Source: Comamonadaceae bacterium ALPHA2B (GTDB taxonomy: Bacteria > Pseudomonadota > Gammaproteobacteria > Burkholderiales > Burkholderiaceae_C). From it: a stretch of DNA of 47,002 nt. Positions within the stretch are counted from its first letter, which is position 1. Every line of letters begins with the position of its first letter. The notes beneath the pieces were generated by a model. That model saw nothing but the letters and a program-made list of their open reading frames with translations, was not told the origin of the DNA and ran no database searches. Where the stretch lies: positions 1-47,002 of the forward strand of contig SCOE01000042.1 in assembly GCA_005503065.1 (NCBI GenBank). Direction: 5' to 3'. A program made the position numbers and the translations under genes. This document shows, one piece after another, positions 1-7,446 of this stretch.

Positions 1-1
1 G

Positions 2-844
2 ATGACCACCCCCGAGCAGTACGTCCAGGACAAGGCCGCCGCATCGGGCAGCAGCTTCTATTACGCCTTCCTCTTCCTGCCCAAGGACCGCCGCGCGGCG
101 ATCACGGCCTTCTACGCCTTCTGCCGCGAGGTCGACGACGTGGTGGACGAGGTGTCGGACCCCGGCGTGGCCGCCACCAAGCTGGCCTGGTGGCGCACCG
201 AGGTCGCGAGCGCCTTCGGCGGCGAGCCGCGCCATCCGGTGATGAAGGCGCTGATGCCGCACGTGGCGGCCTTCGGCATCGAGGCACGGCAGCTGCAGGA
301 GATCATCGACGGCTGCGAGATGGACCTGACGCAGACGCGCTACCTGGACTTCGCCGGGCTCGAGCGCTACTGCCATCTGGTGGCGGGCGTGGTGGGCGAG
401 GTGTCGGCGCGCATCTTCGGCCAGACCCAGCCGCAGACCACCGCCTACGCGCACAAGCTGGGCCTGGCGCTGCAGCTGACCAACATCATCCGCGACGTCG
501 GCGAAGACGCGCTGCGCGGGCGCATCTACCTGCCGGTCAACGAACTGCAGCAGTTCGACGTCAAGGCGCACGAGTTGCTCGGCCGCACGTATTCCGACCG
601 CTTCGTCGCGCTGATGCAGTTCCAGGCCGCGCGCGCCCAGGCGCTCTACGACGAGGCGCTGGCGCTGCTGCCCACCGCCGACCGTCGCGCCCAGAAGCCC
701 GGCCTGATGATGGCCAGCATCTACCGCACGCTGCTCGCCGAGATCGAGGCCGACCGCTTCCAGGTGCTGAACCAGCGCGTGAGCCTCACGCCGCTGCGCA
801 AGCTGTGGCTGGCGTGGAAGGTGCAGGCGCTGGGGCGCATGTGA
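2..844 (+). CDS. hpnD: Presqualene diphosphate synthase HpnD
   Basis: This 280-residue protein belongs to the squalene/phytoene synthase family and should condense two farnesyl diphosphates to presqualene diphosphate, the step before HpnE in the HpnC/D/E route to squalene and hopanoids. The first aspartate-rich motif DDVVDE lies at residues 45-50 and the second, NIIRDVGED, at 161-169, followed by RGRIYLP; both bind the diphosphate-Mg substrate. Length is normal for HpnD. The ATG sits at the very edge of the window, so its ribosome binding site and any upstream hpnC cannot be seen. HpnE follows on the same strand, which favours HpnD over carotenoid CrtB. Cytoplasmic or membrane-associated. Confidence 0.9.
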   Translation: MTTPEQYVQDKAAASGSSFYYAFLFLPKDRRAAITAFYAFCREVDDVVDEVSDPGVAATKLAWWRTEVASAFGGEPRHPVMKALMPHVAAFGIEARQLQEIIDGCEMDLTQTRYLDFAGLERYCHLVAGVVGEVSARIFGQTQPQTTAYAHKLGLALQLTNIIRDVGEDALRGRIYLPVNELQQFDVKAHELLGRTYSDRFVALMQFQAARAQALYDEALALLPTADRRAQKPGLMMASIYRTLLAEIEADRFQVLNQRVSLTPLRKLWLAWKVQALGRM

Positions 845-852
845 GCCGGATT

Positions 853-914
853 GCTATCGATTTCGTAGCTGCCTGCGCAAGACCTGCGGGGGCTGCGGGC
901 CGATTCGGCTTGAA
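853..914 (+). repeat. 62-bp interspersed repeat, copy 1
   Basis: Begins GCTATCGATTTCGTAGC and ends GGCTTGAA. It shares the order of conserved blocks (GATAGC-like block, GC-rich imperfect hairpin, TTGAA end) and the 62-bp length with copies at 10176-10237, 33459-33520 and about 42825-42886. This copy fills almost the whole gap between hpnD and hpnE and ends three bases before the hpnE start codon. It is the most diverged of the intergenic copies. Confidence 0.65.
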
Positions 915-917
915 AAC

Positions 918-2180
918 GTGGCACTGAGGGTCGCCGTCGTCGGGGGTGGCTGGGCTGGCCTGGCGGCGGCCGTCGAGGCCACGCGCGCGGGCCATGCCGT
1001 CACCCTGTTCGAAGCCGCGCGCACACTGGGCGGCCGCGCGCGCCTCGTGGCGGCCGACGACGGCCTGGTGCTCGACAACGGCCAGCACATCCTCATCGGC
1101 GCCTACCGTGCCACGCTGGCGTTGATGCGCGGCCTGGGCGTGGACCTCGATGCCGCGCTGCTGCGCCTGCCGCTGGCCCTGCGCTTTCCCGACGGCGGGG
1201 GCCTGTCGGTCCCTGCCGGCCTTCGCCCGCCGCTGGACCTGCTGGCCGGCATCGCGGGCGCCCAGGGCTGGTCGCTGCGCGACAAGTTCTCGCTCGTGCG
1301 CACCTCGCTGCGCTGGCGCGCGCGGGGCTTTCGCTGCGCACCGGATAACAGCGTGGCCGCGCTGTGCGCGGGCCTCACGCCGCGCGTGATGGACGAGCTC
1401 GTTGCACCGCTGTGCGTCTCCGCGCTCAACGTGCCGGTGGAGCGCGCGAGCGGCGAAGTCTTCCTGCGCGTGCTGCACGACGCGCTCTTCGCCGAACGGG
1501 GCGGCGCCGACCTGCTGCTGCCGCGCGTGGACCTGGGCGCGCTGCTGCCCGACCCTGCCGCGCGCTGGCTGGGCGCGCACGGCGCATCGATCCGCATCGG
1601 CCAGCGCGTGCAGTCGATCGCGCCGACCGCCGCAGGCTGGACGGTCGACGGCGAAGCCTTCGAGCGCGTGCTGCTCGCCGCACCGGCGTGGGAGTCGGCG
1701 CGACTGGCGCGTGGCGCATCGGTGCCGCAGGCCATGGCATGGGCCGACCAGGCCGACGCGCTGGGCCATGAAGCCATCGCCACCGTCTACCTGCGCGGCA
1801 CGCCCGGCCTGACGGGAGCGCCGCTGCGCGCACTGCGCCATGGACAGGGCGCACCCGCGCAGTTCGTGTTCGACCGCAGCGCACTGGGTGGCCCGGCCGG
1901 CCTGGCGGCGCTGGTCGTCAGCGCCAGCGAGGGCACGCGCGAAGCCATCGAAGCGCAGTCCCTTGCACAAGCCCGGTCGCAGCTCGGCTGGCACGATGCC
2001 GTGCCGGTGCAGACCATCGTCGAGAAACGCGCCACCTTCGCCTGCATGCCCGGCGTGCGGCGGCCACCCATCGACGTCGCGCCGGGCCTCTCGGCCTGCG
2101 GCGACTACGTCGAAGGCCCCTATCCGGCCACGCTGGAGGGTGCGGTGCTCAGCGGCCAGGCCGCGGCGGCCGCGCTCTGA
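918..2180 (+). CDS. hpnE: Hydroxysqualene dehydroxylase HpnE
   Basis: A 420-residue FAD-dependent amine-oxidase/desaturase-type protein expected to reduce hydroxysqualene to squalene, the last step of the HpnCDE pathway. The N-terminal Rossmann dinucleotide motif GGGWAG is at residues 9-14 and is followed by the acidic residue ending the second strand (LFE, E32) and GGRA. The C-terminal FAD contact region GDYVEGPYPATLEGA is near 392-406, as in phytoene-desaturase-like enzymes. GTG is the only start before an upstream stop. A 62-bp repeat abuts the start and no clear Shine-Dalgarno is visible, so translation may depend on hpnD. It is convergent with the next gene, whose stop codon is only three bases away. 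Confidence 0.88.
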   Translation: MALRVAVVGGGWAGLAAAVEATRAGHAVTLFEAARTLGGRARLVAADDGLVLDNGQHILIGAYRATLALMRGLGVDLDAALLRLPLALRFPDGGGLSVPAGLRPPLDLLAGIAGAQGWSLRDKFSLVRTSLRWRARGFRCAPDNSVAALCAGLTPRVMDELVAPLCVSALNVPVERASGEVFLRVLHDALFAERGGADLLLPRVDLGALLPDPAARWLGAHGASIRIGQRVQSIAPTAAGWTVDGEAFERVLLAAPAWESARLARGASVPQAMAWADQADALGHEAIATVYLRGTPGLTGAPLRALRHGQGAPAQFVFDRSALGGPAGLAALVVSASEGTREAIEAQSLAQARSQLGWHDAVPVQTIVEKRATFACMPGVRRPPIDVAPGLSACGDYVEGPYPATLEGAVLSGQAAAAAL

Positions 2181-2183
2181 GCC

Positions 2184-2642
2184 TCACCAGCCCCACACCA
2201 GCTTGCGCGACACCCAGCCGACGCGGCCGGTGCCGGTGCGCACCTTGAGCCAGTCGCCCCGTCGCTCGATCGTGCGCAGCACGTCGCCGTAACCGGCCTT
2301 GGCCACGATGCGCGCGCGCGTGCTCGGCGTGCTGCGCACGTTCAGCGCGCTGGCCGTCGAGACCACGTGCGCCTGCCGGCCGATGCGCGAGCTGCGCACC
2401 CAGGCCCGGTCGTTCTCGAAATCGCGCACGCGCAGCCACGAGCCCTTGCGGCCCAGCACTTCGAGCGGGTAGCCGCGGTCCACCGACCAGGTGGCGGCTG
2501 CGCGCGGGCTCGGGCCCGTGCGCAGCATGACCCCATCCCGGGCGGCGCTCACCATCTCCCTGGCCTGCACCGCCGTGGCAGCGAGCAGCAGCATCAACAA
2601 CGCAAGGAAAACGGCGGGCAGGCGGCGGGAGAACTGGGTCAT
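2184..2642 (-). CDS. Exported protein with two bacterial SH3 domains
   Basis: 152 residues. Residues 1-27 form a signal peptide (arginine-containing n-region, leucine/alanine core, AVQA cleavage site before REM). Two SH3b-type repeats follow, at about 30-85 (MLRTGPS, W..V..G.PLEVL, WLRVRD, WVRSSRI) and 90-150 (LNVRSTPS, VLRTIERRGDWLKVR, GWVSRKLV). Such domains bind peptidoglycan or peptides in the periplasm; no catalytic domain is attached. It lies downstream of the HAD phosphatase gene on the same strand, but an intrinsic terminator at 2676-2709 separates them, so it probably has its own promoter. The precise role is unknown. Confidence 0.82.
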   Translation of the reverse strand: MTQFSRRLPAVFLALLMLLLAATAVQAREMVSAARDGVMLRTGPSPRAAATWSVDRGYPLEVLGRKGSWLRVRDFENDRAWVRSSRIGRQAHVVSTASALNVRSTPSTRARIVAKAGYGDVLRTIERRGDWLKVRTGTGRVGWVSRKLVWGW

Positions 2643-2675
2643 GCGGATGGGTCCTTCTCTTGAAATGCGAAGACG

Positions 2676-2709
2676 AAAAAAGGCCGGGCTCGCCCCCTCG
2701 GCGAGCCGG
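2676..2709 (-). terminator. Intrinsic terminator after the HAD phosphatase gene
   Basis: Read on the minus strand: GGCTCGCC (2707-2700), five-base loop, GGCGAGCC (2694-2687), a few GC bases and then TTTTTT (2681-2676). The 8-bp GC stem followed by a U tract is the standard rho-independent form. Confidence 0.75.
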
Positions 2710-2777
2710 TCCGCCCCGTGTGTTTCAAGGATGGGGGATTGGTTCCCCGATGTTGCAAAACTGCGGCGGGCCCGCGC

Positions 2778-3503
2778 TCAGCGCCCGTCCAGCGCCATGC
2801 ACAGCGCGTGCAGGTTGGGCACGATGAGCTGCGGCCGCGCGCCCGCTTCCCAGGGCCGCTCGTCGCGCACCAGCCAGGCAGCCTGCATGCCGGCGTCGAG
2901 CGCGCCGGCCACGTCGAGGGCCGCGTCGTCGCCCACGTGCAGCACGTCGCGCGGCAGCAGCCCCACCGAGGCGGCAGCGGCACGGAAGATCGGCGCGTGC
3001 GGCTTGCCGGTCCCGAAGGCGCGGGCGCTGAAGCCGGCACGGAACCAGCGCGCCACGCCCGTGCGCTCCAGGTCGGCGTTGCCGTTGGAGATGGCAACCA
3101 GCGGGTAGCGCTCGCTCAGCCAGCGCAGCGCCGGCAGCGCATCGTCGTAGAGCGTCACGCGCTGGCGCTCGGCGAAGAAGACCTCGAAGGCCGGGTCAGC
3201 CAGGGCCTCGTCGTCGCCGGCCCGGCGCAGCGCGCCGCGGATCGACTCGCGCCGCAGCGCGCTCAGGTCGTGGGCCAGGTCGGAGCGCTCCTTGGCGGTG
3301 GCTTCGCGCAGCTCGCGCAGCACCTTGGGGTCGGTCACGAGATCGGCGGTGCGCGGCGCGTGGCGTTGCAGCCAGCCGTGCAGCACGCGCTCGGCGCGCT
3401 CGATGGTGGGCCACACGGGCCAGAGGGTGTCGTCCAGGTCCAGCGAGATGGCCTGGATGCGCTTCACGTCGAGGAGCGCGGCGCCCGGGGCGGCAGAGGT
3501 CAT
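2778..3503 (-). CDS. HAD-superfamily phosphatase, YigB-like
   Basis: 241 residues. HAD motif I is SLDLDDT with nucleophile D22 and acid/base D24; motif II is ISNGN; motif III is the lysine of FGTGKPHAPIF; motif IV is HVGDDAALDV. The helical cap after motif I (PVWPTIERAERVLHGWL) resembles class I YigB-type phosphatases, which dephosphorylate the flavin intermediate or FMN, so a riboflavin-pathway role is possible but not shown. The start was placed at the ATG at 3503 because the longer frame would run into hemH. Its start codon lies 15 bp from that of hemH on the other strand, so each gene's promoter must overlap the other's coding region. A terminator follows at 2676-2709. Confidence 0.82.
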   Translation of the reverse strand: MTSAAPGAALLDVKRIQAISLDLDDTLWPVWPTIERAERVLHGWLQRHAPRTADLVTDPKVLRELREATAKERSDLAHDLSALRRESIRGALRRAGDDEALADPAFEVFFAERQRVTLYDDALPALRWLSERYPLVAISNGNADLERTGVARWFRAGFSARAFGTGKPHAPIFRAAAASVGLLPRDVLHVGDDAALDVAGALDAGMQAAWLVRDERPWEAGARPQLIVPNLHALCMALDGR

Positions 3504-3518
3504 GCCGCAGAATATCGC

Positions 3519-4568
3519 ATGCCCCGCTTCCGTCCCGAGCCGCTCGCGATCCAGAGCCCGCCCATCGCCGCCTCGCGCACCGCCGTGCTGTGGTGCAACC
3601 TGGGTTCGCCGGTCCATCCCACCGCCGCCGCCGTGCGGCCCTTCCTGGCCCAGTTCCTGAGCGACCCGCGGGTGGTCGAGCTGCCGGCCCTGCTGTGGCA
3701 GCCGATCCTGCGCGGCGCGATCCTGCCCCGCCGCCCTGCCGCCTCGGCCGCCAAGTACCAGAGCATCTGGACGCCCGAGGGCTCACCGCTCACGGCGTGG
3801 ACGCACAAGCAGGCGAGCCTGCTGCAGGGCTGGCTCGGCGAACGCGGCCACCAGGTCGTGGTGCTGCCGGCCATGCGCTACGGCGCGCCCTCGGTCGACC
3901 AGCAGCTGGAGGCGCTGAAGGCCGGCGGCATCGACCGCGTGCTGGTGCTGCAGGCCTACCCGCAGTACTCGGCCACCACCACCGCGAGCATGGTCGACGC
4001 CGTGAACGCCTGGAGCGCGCGGGCACGGCGCATGCTCGAGCTGCGCTTCGTGAACGACTACCACGACGACCCGGGCTACATCGGCGCGCTGGCCGCCAGC
4101 GTGCAGGCCCACTGGCGCACGCACGGCCAGCCCGACCGGCTGGTGATGAGCTTCCACGGCATCCCCGAACGCAACATCACGCGCGGCGACCCCTACGAGG
4201 CCCAGTGCCGCCGCACCGCGGAACGGCTGATCGAACGGCTGCAGTGGCGCCAGGACGCGTGGGTGACCACCTTCCAGTCGCGCTTCGGCCGCGCCAGATG
4301 GCTGCAGCCCTACACCGAGCCGACGCTGCGCGAGATGGGCCGTTCGGGCGTGGGTCGCGTCGACGTGCTGTGCCCGGGCTTTCCGGCCGACTGCCTCGAA
4401 ACGCTGGAAGAGATCGCGATGGAAGGCCGCGCGGCCTTCCTCGAAAGCGGTGGCAAGGAATTCCACTACATCCCCGCGCTCAACGACGACGCGGCCTGGA
4501 TCACCGCGCTGGCGGGCATCGCCGAGCGCCACCTCGCCGGTTGGCCGACCCGCGAGCGCTTCGCCTGA
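3519..4568 (+). CDS. hemH: Ferrochelatase
   Basis: 349 residues; inserts Fe2+ into protoporphyrin IX as the final step of protohaem synthesis, cytoplasmic. Family signatures are clear: LWCNLGSP near the N-terminus, MSFHGIPERN with the metal-handling histidine H213, TTFQSRFGRARWLQP, and LCPGFPADCLETLEEI carrying the second conserved acidic cluster. The long open frame continues upstream only as antisense of the HAD gene; the ATG at 3519 gives the usual family length. The haem-binding DyP peroxidase begins 37 bp downstream on the same strand, suggesting joint expression of haem synthesis and a haem enzyme. Confidence 0.93.
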   Translation: MPRFRPEPLAIQSPPIAASRTAVLWCNLGSPVHPTAAAVRPFLAQFLSDPRVVELPALLWQPILRGAILPRRPAASAAKYQSIWTPEGSPLTAWTHKQASLLQGWLGERGHQVVVLPAMRYGAPSVDQQLEALKAGGIDRVLVLQAYPQYSATTTASMVDAVNAWSARARRMLELRFVNDYHDDPGYIGALAASVQAHWRTHGQPDRLVMSFHGIPERNITRGDPYEAQCRRTAERLIERLQWRQDAWVTTFQSRFGRARWLQPYTEPTLREMGRSGVGRVDVLCPGFPADCLETLEEIAMEGRAAFLESGGKEFHYIPALNDDAAWITALAGIAERHLAGWPTRERFA

Positions 4569-4605
4569 ACACGATCGCATCACCACAGCCCCGAGGAAGC
4601 CCCAC

Positions 4606-5553
4606 GTGTCCACCGTCGCCACCCAGGCCGTCACCGCCAAGCTCACGCATGCCGCCATCTTCCTGGTGTTCACGCTGAACCCGGGCGCCGAAGCCCGGCA
4701 GCCCGTGCGCCAGCTGTGCGCCGACATGTCCTCGCTGCTGCGCGGCATCGGCTTTCGCCACGCGAGCCGGCGGCTGTCGTGCGTGATGGGGTTCGGCTCC
4801 GACGCCTGGGACCGCCTCTTCGGCCCGCCGCGGCCGGCCTCGCTGCACCCGTTCCGCGAGATCAAGGGCGTGCACCATGCGGTGTCGACGCCGGGCGACC
4901 TGCTCTTCCACATCCGCGCGACCGACATGGACCTGTGCTTCGAGCTGGCGGCGCAGATCACCGAGCGCATCGGCGGCGTGGCCACCGTGGTCGACGAGAC
5001 GCACGGCTTCAAGTACTTCGACGAACGCGACCTGCTCGGCTTCGTCGACGGCACCGAGAACCCCTCGGGCCAGGCCGCCGCCGATGCCGCGCTGGTCGGC
5101 GACGAGGACCCGGGCTTCGCCGGCGGCAGCTACGTCATCGTGCAGAAGTACCTGCACGACATGAAGGGCTGGAACGCCGTGCCGATCGAGCAGCAGGAAG
5201 CCATCATCGGCCGCAGGAAGCTCTCCGACATCGAGCTGCCCGACGGCGCGAAGACCGCCTACGCCCACAACGTGCTCACCAACATCGAGGAGAACGGCGA
5301 GCAGTTGCAGATCGTGCGGGACAACATGCCCTTCGGCCAGGTCGGCAAGGGCGAGTACGGCACCTACTTCATCGGCTACGCACGCTCGCCGGCACGCACC
5401 GAACGCATGCTCGAGAACATGTTCGTCGGCCTGCCGCCGGGCAATTACGACCGGCTGCTGGACTTCAGCCGCGCGGTGACGGGCACGCTGTTCTTCGTGC
5501 CGACGGCGAGCTTCCTGGACGACGTGGACCCGGACGCGGCGCCGGGCGCCTGA
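4606..5553 (+). CDS. DyP-type haem peroxidase, YfeX-like
   Basis: 315 residues. The hallmark GFVDGTENP motif at 145-153 carries the distal catalytic D148. H221 in AYAHN is the likely proximal haem ligand, R238 in IVRDNMPFG the distal arginine, and GTYFIGYARSP closes the pocket. There is no Tat or Sec signal, so it is cytoplasmic as in YfeX; an encapsulin-targeting tail is not obvious. The GTG start at 4606 has GAGGAA about eight bases upstream; the frame before it is the shadow of hemH. The position directly after hemH fits a haem-loaded protein. YfeX/EfeB proteins were once proposed to remove iron from haem, a contested claim, which makes the pairing with ferrochelatase notable. Confidence 0.9.
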   Translation: MSTVATQAVTAKLTHAAIFLVFTLNPGAEARQPVRQLCADMSSLLRGIGFRHASRRLSCVMGFGSDAWDRLFGPPRPASLHPFREIKGVHHAVSTPGDLLFHIRATDMDLCFELAAQITERIGGVATVVDETHGFKYFDERDLLGFVDGTENPSGQAAADAALVGDEDPGFAGGSYVIVQKYLHDMKGWNAVPIEQQEAIIGRRKLSDIELPDGAKTAYAHNVLTNIEENGEQLQIVRDNMPFGQVGKGEYGTYFIGYARSPARTERMLENMFVGLPPGNYDRLLDFSRAVTGTLFFVPTASFLDDVDPDAAPGA

Positions 5554-5578
5554 GCCGACCGGCGCGCGCCGCGGCGGA

Positions 5579-6595
5579 TCAGCCGTTGGCGAACAGGCCC
5601 GCGTAGGCGCTGAGCGCCGGCGCACCACCCAGGTGTGCGTACAGCACGCGCGAGCCGGCCGGGAACTCGCCCAGGCGCACCTTCTCGATCATGCCGTGCA
5701 TGGACTTGCCCTCGTACACCGGGTCGGTCAGCATGCCCTCGGTGCGCGCACACAGGCGGATCGCCTCCAGCGTGCCTTCGCTGGGCAGGCCGTACTCGGG
5801 GCCGCCGAAGCGCGTGTCGAGCACGACGTCCTTCTCGGTGATGTCGTGCGCCAGCTCGACCAGGCCGGCGGTGTTCTTCGCGATGCGCAGGATCTGGTCG
5901 AAGGTCTGCTGCGGCTTGGCCGAGGCGTCGATGCCGATCACGCGGTCGGCGCGCCCGTCGGCCGCGAAGCCCACCACCATGCCGGCCTGCGTGCTGCCCG
6001 TGACCGAGCAGACCACGATGTAGTCGAACTGGAAGCCCAGTGCCTTCTCCTGCTCACGCACCTCTTCGGCGAAGCCGACGAAGCCGAGCCCGCCCCTCGG
6101 GTGTTCGGAGCAACCGGCCGGAATCGGGAAGGGCTTGCCGCCGGCGCGGCGCACGCCGTCCATGGCTTCTTCCCAACTCTTGCGGATGCCGATGTCGAAG
6201 CCCGCGGCATCGAGCCGCACGTCGGCGCCCAGGATGCGCGAGAGCTCGATGTTGCCCACGCGGTCGTAGACCGGGTCTTCGTAGTTGACCCAGTGCTCCT
6301 GCACCAGCACGCACTTCATGCCCAGGTGCGCGGCCACGGCGGCGACCTGGCGCGTCTGGTTCGACTGCACGCCGCCGATGGACACGAGCGTGTCGTAGCC
6401 GCCCTCGATCGCCTCGGGAATGAGGTACTCGAGCTTGCGGGTCTTGTTGCCGCCGAAGGCCAGGCCGCTGTTGCAGTCCTCGCGCTTGGCATAGAGCTCG
6501 ACCTCGCCACCCAGGTGCGCACTCAGGCGCTTGAGCGGCTGGATGGGCGTCGGGCCGAAAGTGAGCGGATGGCGGGGGAATTTCTGCAGGTTCAT
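5579..6595 (-). CDS. acdS: 1-Aminocyclopropane-1-carboxylate deaminase
   Basis: 338 residues, exactly the family length. This PLP enzyme cleaves ACC, the ethylene precursor of plants, to 2-oxobutyrate and ammonia. The residues that define true ACC deaminases sit at their standard numbers: K51 (Schiff base, in GGNKTRK), S78 (SIGGVQSNQ), Y268, Y294, E295 and L322. E295 and L322 separate it from the D-cysteine desulfhydrase homologues. The ATG at 6595 was chosen over an upstream in-frame ATG because it gives this numbering. It is divergent from the Lrp-type gene at 6723, the usual acdR-acdS arrangement in rhizosphere betaproteobacteria. It ends 25 bp from the DyP gene, convergently. Confidence 0.96.
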   Translation of the reverse strand: MNLQKFPRHPLTFGPTPIQPLKRLSAHLGGEVELYAKREDCNSGLAFGGNKTRKLEYLIPEAIEGGYDTLVSIGGVQSNQTRQVAAVAAHLGMKCVLVQEHWVNYEDPVYDRVGNIELSRILGADVRLDAAGFDIGIRKSWEEAMDGVRRAGGKPFPIPAGCSEHPRGGLGFVGFAEEVREQEKALGFQFDYIVVCSVTGSTQAGMVVGFAADGRADRVIGIDASAKPQQTFDQILRIAKNTAGLVELAHDITEKDVVLDTRFGGPEYGLPSEGTLEAIRLCARTEGMLTDPVYEGKSMHGMIEKVRLGEFPAGSRVLYAHLGGAPALSAYAGLFANG

Positions 6596-6611
6596 GGCAG
6601 CGGGCTCCGGG

Positions 6612-6629
6612 TTCGTTGGCGTGAACGAA
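6612..6629. promoter_or_regulatory. Inverted repeat in the acdS/acdR intergenic region
   Basis: TTCGTT-N6-AACGAA, a perfect 6+6 inverted repeat 17 bp upstream of the acdS start codon, inside the 127-bp divergent control region. An Lrp-family regulator encoded next door makes it a candidate operator. No confident -35/-10 pair could be assigned for either gene. The proposed function is inference. Confidence 0.4.
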
Positions 6630-6722
6630 TCGTAGGAAGGAAGCCGTCTCACAGGGTTGCAAAATGAGGGGGCTTCAGGAAATTCCGGCCTCCGATCTGC
6701 AAGGCATCCAGCGCTTCATTCC

Positions 6723-7220
6723 ATGAAAAAGCCCAATCACGCAACAACATTGCCTGCCCCGAGTGAACTCGATCGCACCGACCGCGCCATCCTGCGCGCA
6801 CTGCAGCGCGATGCCTCGATCTCCAACGTGGCGCTCGCGGCCAAGGTGAACCTCAGTGCGCCGGCCTGCCTGCGGCGCGTGGACCGGCTCAGGACGCTGG
6901 GCTTCATCCGCGGCACGGTCGCGCTGCTGTCGCCCAAGGCGCTGGACTGCGGCATGCTGGTGATGATCGGCGTGGTGCTCGACCGTTCCACGCCCGAGTC
7001 CTTCGCCGATTTCGAGAAGGCGGTGCAGAAAGTGTCGGGCTGCCTCGAATGCCACGTGGTCACCGGCGAGTTCGACTACTTCATGCTCGTGCGCACGCGC
7101 GACAACGAAAGCTACAACCGGCTGCACGCCGAGCAGTTGCTCTACCTGCCCGGCGTGCGGCAGGTGCGGACCTTCATGGTCCTGAAGGAAGTGCTTTCGA
7201 CAACGCAGCTGCCGCTGTAG
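6723..7220 (+). CDS. acdR: Lrp/AsnC-family regulator of ACC deaminase
   Basis: 165 residues. The N-terminal winged HTH (LDRTDRAILRALQRDASISNVALAAKVNLS, described by key residues 16-45) is followed by the linker helix PACLRRVDRLRTLGFIRG and the C-terminal RAM ligand-binding/oligomerisation domain (VTGEFDYFMLVRTRD, LPGVRQVRTFMVLKEV). AcdR is the Lrp-like activator that responds to ACC in Pseudomonas and relatives; the divergent placement next to acdS supports that name. The ATG at 6723 matches the family N-terminus; the earlier in-frame start at 6657 would add an unrelated tail. Confidence 0.88.
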   Translation: MKKPNHATTLPAPSELDRTDRAILRALQRDASISNVALAAKVNLSAPACLRRVDRLRTLGFIRGTVALLSPKALDCGMLVMIGVVLDRSTPESFADFEKAVQKVSGCLECHVVTGEFDYFMLVRTRDNESYNRLHAEQLLYLPGVRQVRTFMVLKEVLSTTQLPL

Positions 7221-7446
7221 CGGCAGGAGGTCGACGTGATGGAGGTCGCGGCTTCGACTGCGTCAGTCACGGGGACAGGAACCTTGAGCGCAGGCCCTGT
7301 TTTGCGCACGCACATTGGCGGGACTTCAATCCGTCGAGCCGCAACTGTGCCCGGCCGCTTTGGGCCCATTTGCGGCGCTCGCCAATGATGGAAGAAGACG
7401 TTCTGAGACATTCGCTCGACAGCCTGCACGTCAAGGGCAACCGAGC

